Source: a bacterium (lineage in GTDB: Bacteria > Blakebacterota > Blakebacteria > Blakebacterales > Blakebacteraceae). From it: a DNA stretch of 30,520 nt. The position numbers and the translations under genes were made by a program. The notes below the pieces were generated by a model. The model did no database searches and was not told the origin of the DNA. It worked only from the letters and a program-made list of their open reading frames with translations. Shown here piece by piece: positions 28,376 to 30,520 of the stretch. Position 1 is the first letter of the stretch. Each line of letters starts with the position of its first letter. The stretch lies in the NCBI GenBank assembly GCA_025774615.1, contig JALGVQ010000017.1:1-30520 (forward strand), written 5' to 3'.

Positions 28376-29170
28376 CTATCTACGGATCTTGCTGAGGAGT
28401 TGTTCAGCTTCAGCTTTCCATTCCTCATCATCAGGATCGGAGTTCGGCAGTCGCAGGACCGTCTCGAATGATTCTGCGGCTTGATCCTTCTCTCTCATCT
28501 CGAGATACGTCTTGCCCAGCTCGAGGTGATGCGCGCAGTCCTGTGGTTCGATCTCGATGGCACGCAGGAAGAGCGTGACCGCCTGTTCGTTCGAAGCAGG
28601 CGGGAGTCCGCCGAACACGATCTTCGCGGCCGCTTTCAGGATAAAGGACAGGTTCGCCACCTCACGGTTCCAGCGGGCCAGACCATGGATCGCGCTCGCG
28701 TGAAGGGAGTCATGGGAGATCGCCGTTTCGAAGGCTTCCTTGATCTCCTTCGACATGTTCACTTTCTCTTTTCCGCCACGGAAGAGCGCCAGGCGTCCGA
28801 GTGCCTTGCCGAGCTGGTACCATCCCTCGGCGTCATCCGAATCGACCTCGAGAGCCCTGCGGGAGATTTCGACCGCTTCCATGTAACTGGCCTCGGATTC
28901 CTCTTTCGACGCGGTTACCGATTCGATGCGGGCCTTCTCGGTGATGTTGTCCGCAAGCAGACAGAGGAGATCATAACTGTTCGGGGATTGCTGAAGCGCC
29001 GGGCGGAGCAGCTCGATCGCACCAGTGTAGTCGCCTGTACCGTTGAGTGCCTCGGCCTGCGAGATCACTGAAGCAATGTCCTGCTGAGCTGCGATTGGCG
29101 AGGTGAACAGGGATATCACGAAGGCCGCTGTCAGAAGGAGTGCACTTTTAGACAAACGTTTGCGAGTCAA
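28376..29170 (-). CDS. Secreted TPR-repeat protein
   Basis: The 264-residue protein starts at TTG 29170, supported by GGAGAAG about 8 nt upstream; no ATG fits the signal peptide. The signal is MTRKRLSKSALLLTAAF... ending near SPIAAQQ. The mature protein is almost all helical and carries tetratricopeptide repeats at about residues 33-65 (ALNGTGDYTGAIELLRPALQ), 95-130 (SYMEAVEISRRALEVDSDDA, then EGWYQLGKALGRLA), 145-165 and 205-250 (HLELGKTYLEMREKDQAAES). Such proteins act as scaffolds in the periplasm. It precedes the beta-barrel gene in a two-gene operon, divergent from exbBD; a link to envelope transport is inference. Confidence 0.82.
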   Translation of the reverse strand: MTRKRLSKSALLLTAAFVISLFTSPIAAQQDIASVISQAEALNGTGDYTGAIELLRPALQQSPNSYDLLCLLADNITEKARIESVTASKEESEASYMEAVEISRRALEVDSDDAEGWYQLGKALGRLALFRGGKEKVNMSKEIKEAFETAISHDSLHASAIHGLARWNREVANLSFILKAAAKIVFGGLPPASNEQAVTLFLRAIEIEPQDCAHHLELGKTYLEMREKDQAAESFETVLRLPNSDPDDEEWKAEAEQLLSKIRR

Positions 29171-29309
29171 GGACGTCTTCTCCGATGAAAAGGTGAATGT
29201 TGAAGGTCACACGGATGGTAGAGGTGACAGCCCGATCTGGCAAGGCTCTGCTGAGTCCTTTCCAGATAGGGAGAGTGGATGACGCATGATTTGGAGCGAG
29301 GGTGATAAT

Positions 29310-29323
29310 GGTGTCTTGACACC
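29310..29323. repeat. Perfect palindrome over the exbB -35 region, possible operator
   Basis: GGTGTC-TT-GACACC (29310-29323) is a perfect 14-bp palindrome, and a further inverted pair GAGGGTG (29298-29304) with CACCCTC (29320-29326) surrounds and overlaps it. The -35 TTGACA of the candidate exbB promoter lies inside it. A dimeric repressor binding here would block RNA polymerase. No regulator gene is adjacent. Confidence 0.45.
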
Positions 29324-29344
29324 CTCGGAAGCCCTGCATACCAT
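29316..29344 (+). promoter_or_regulatory. Candidate sigma-70 promoter of the exbB-exbD operon
   Basis: TTGACA (29316-29321, full match to consensus) and TACCAT (29339-29344, four of six) are spaced by 17 nt. The leader to ATG 29451 would be about 100 nt. It lies in the 280-nt divergent gap between the TPR gene and exbB; the rest of that gap shows no gene. Confidence 0.5.
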
Positions 29345-29450
29345 GCGACTGCTTTTCAGCAGGACCACCCGAAAAGACCTTCGGCACGCTGATGGAACAC
29401 AGTTCCGAAGGGAACGCCCAGGACGAGGCAATCTTTAGGAGGAGTGAGGA

Positions 29451-30071
29451 ATGCTCGATCTTTTTTATGATGGTGGATGGGCCATGTACCCGTTGCTTGC
29501 CACGCTGATATTCGGGCTGGCGGTCATCTTTGAGCGGTTCTGGGCACTTGCGCGGGCCAGTATCAACACCCGCAAGTTTCTCCAGCACATCAAAGTCGCT
29601 CTGAGGGACGAGGGGATCACCGCCGCTCAGGAGATCTGCGCGAGTACACGCGGTCCCGTTGCTTCGATCTTTCACGCCGGTCTGGTTCGCGTCGACCGTG
29701 GTCTGGAACAGGTTGAAAAGGCCATTGAGAACGCGGGTACGATCGAGATGTCCTTCCTTGAGAAGGGGCTCGTCTGGCTCGCCACCGTTGCCAACATCGC
29801 TCCCATGCTCGGATTCCTCGGAACCGTGTCCGGGATGATCGGTGCGTTCGCGTCCATCGCCGAGGCCGGTGATGTCAACGCGACGATCGTGGCCAGTGGT
29901 ATTTCCGAAGCGCTGATCACAACCGCAACCGGTCTGGCAATCGCCATCCCGATTCAGGCTGCGCACAACTACTTCGTGTCCAGGGTCGACAGACTGATCA
30001 TCGACATGGAAGAGAGTGCCAATGACCTGATCGATTATCTGATCGAGATGGAGATGGAGAAGACCGCTTAG
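29451..30071 (+). CDS. exbB: MotA/TolQ/ExbB-family proton channel protein
   Basis: ExbB with ExbD uses the proton gradient to power TonB (or TolA). The 206-residue protein starts at ATG 29451 after AGGAGGAGTGAGG, a strong site. TM1 is at residues about 10-30 (WAMYPLLATLIFGLAVIFER). A cytoplasmic domain follows (to about 105), then TM2 (LATVANIAPMLGFLGTVSGM), which has the family signature AP-LGFLGTVxGM, and TM3 (SGISEALITTATGLAIAIPI). The conserved Thr in TM3 (TTATGLAIA) is present. Short size and context with exbD favour ExbB or TolQ over MotA. Confidence 0.93.
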   Translation: MLDLFYDGGWAMYPLLATLIFGLAVIFERFWALARASINTRKFLQHIKVALRDEGITAAQEICASTRGPVASIFHAGLVRVDRGLEQVEKAIENAGTIEMSFLEKGLVWLATVANIAPMLGFLGTVSGMIGAFASIAEAGDVNATIVASGISEALITTATGLAIAIPIQAAHNYFVSRVDRLIIDMEESANDLIDYLIEMEMEKTA

Positions 30072-30080
30072 GGGGGTCCG

Positions 30081-30479
30081 ATGGCTGGAAATAAAAGAGC
30101 ACAGCCTGAGATACCAACCGCCTCCATGGCGGATATCGCGTTCCTGCTGATAATCTTCTTCCTGGTAACCACATCCTTCAACCAGGAGATGGGTATCGGC
30201 CTGACGCTCCCTCCCGTGACTGAGGGGTCGGAGCTGCAGGTGCGGAAGAAGAATATCCTGAATATCTGGGCCAATGCCGCCGGGGAGATCCTCCTCGGTG
30301 AGGAGATCGTGTCAATGCAGCAGATTGAGCGGGAGGTGAGGCGCCGGGTTGCTGAGAACCCGCTGCTCATCGTTTCTCTGAAAGCCGACCGGGGGACCGA
30401 TTACGACATCTTCGTCCAGATTCTCGATCAATTACAGAAGGCGGAAACACCAAAAATCTCATTGGCTGAACCTGATTGA
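30081..30479 (+). CDS. exbD: ExbD/TolR-family biopolymer transport protein
   Basis: The 132-residue protein starts at ATG 30081, 9 nt after exbB. It has the family build: a short cytoplasmic tail, one TM helix (ADIAFLLIIFFLVTTSF) with the conserved Asp18 that carries the proton, then a periplasmic domain beginning MGIGLTLPP and with ILNIWANAAGEILLGEEIVS and NPLLIVSLKADRGTDYDIFV. The length is normal. It follows exbB and precedes another gene, likely a second exbD. Confidence 0.93.
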   Translation: MAGNKRAQPEIPTASMADIAFLLIIFFLVTTSFNQEMGIGLTLPPVTEGSELQVRKKNILNIWANAAGEILLGEEIVSMQQIEREVRRRVAENPLLIVSLKADRGTDYDIFVQILDQLQKAETPKISLAEPD

Positions 30480-30485
30480 GGAACA

Positions 30486-30520
30486 ATGCCGAAGATCCAA
30501 AAGAAACAGAAGGCTGACGT
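30486..30520 (+). CDS. Start of a further gene, probably a second exbD (cut by window end)
   Basis: ATG 30486 with GAGG just upstream starts 6 nt after the exbD stop. Only MPKIQKKQKAD and part of a codon are visible. A basic start of this kind is usual in a second ExbD of exbB-exbD-exbD operons, but too little is present to prove the identity. Confidence 0.5.
   Translation, partial: MPKIQKKQKAD

Overview
The window is 30.5 kb of a GC-rich (high fifties percent by eye) Gram-negative chromosome. The evidence for a Gram-negative cell is a TolC/adaptor/RND efflux set, a TonB-dependent receptor, several lipoproteins, an OmpH-like periplasmic protein, an F-terminated beta-barrel protein and ExbB/ExbD. 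The mix of five-PKD/beta-propeller lipoprotein, peptidase-domain-less TonB receptor and topA-xerC-hslVU operon suggests a lineage near the FCB group (for example Krumholzibacteriota, Latescibacterota or Zixibacteria-like). That placement is an inference and is weakly supported. No mobile element, CRISPR array, rRNA or tRNA gene was seen.

Layout. (1) 1-8906 (+): a tripartite efflux operon made of the end of a TolC-like outer-membrane protein, a membrane-fusion protein and two different RND permeases whose genes overlap by 4 nt. (2) 8929-9498 (-): a NYN/PIN-like nuclease gene, then a 320-nt gap. (3) 9819-12635 (+): a TonB-dependent receptor without the usual N-terminal carboxypeptidase-like domain. 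(4) 12684-16098 (-): three overlapping lipoprotein genes (two paralogous small ones and one large PKD/beta-propeller protein). (5) 16357-16971 (+): an AhpC-type peroxiredoxin in which the peroxidatic cysteine codon is UGA, followed 12 nt later by a perfect stem-loop with a GG-containing loop. This is a selenocysteine peroxiredoxin with a bacterial SECIS element, followed by a strong terminator. (6) 17153-17986 (+): an SGNH-hydrolase-like lipoprotein. (7) 18089-27510 (+): a tight run of eight genes: OmpH-like, beta-CASP metallo-beta-lactamase RNase, YhaM-like OB/HD exoribonuclease, topA, xerC, hslV, hslU, argF. (8) 27542-29170 (-): a beta-barrel outer-membrane protein and a TPR protein. (9) 29451-30520 (+): exbB, exbD and the start of a third gene, probably a second exbD, which would energise TonB receptors such as the one at 9819.

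The main discovery is the selenoprotein. Gene callers split it into a 74-codon and a 131-codon ORF, but both lie in one frame and join through UGA at 16525-16527 exactly where AhpC proteins have the peroxidatic Cys. UGA is an ordinary stop elsewhere in the window (for example xerC, hslV, hslU, topA), so this is not an altered genetic code. A second, unexpected pattern is that three genes (SGNH lipoprotein, OmpH-like, hslU) each carry a short tandem duplication of their 3' end starting at or right after the stop codon.
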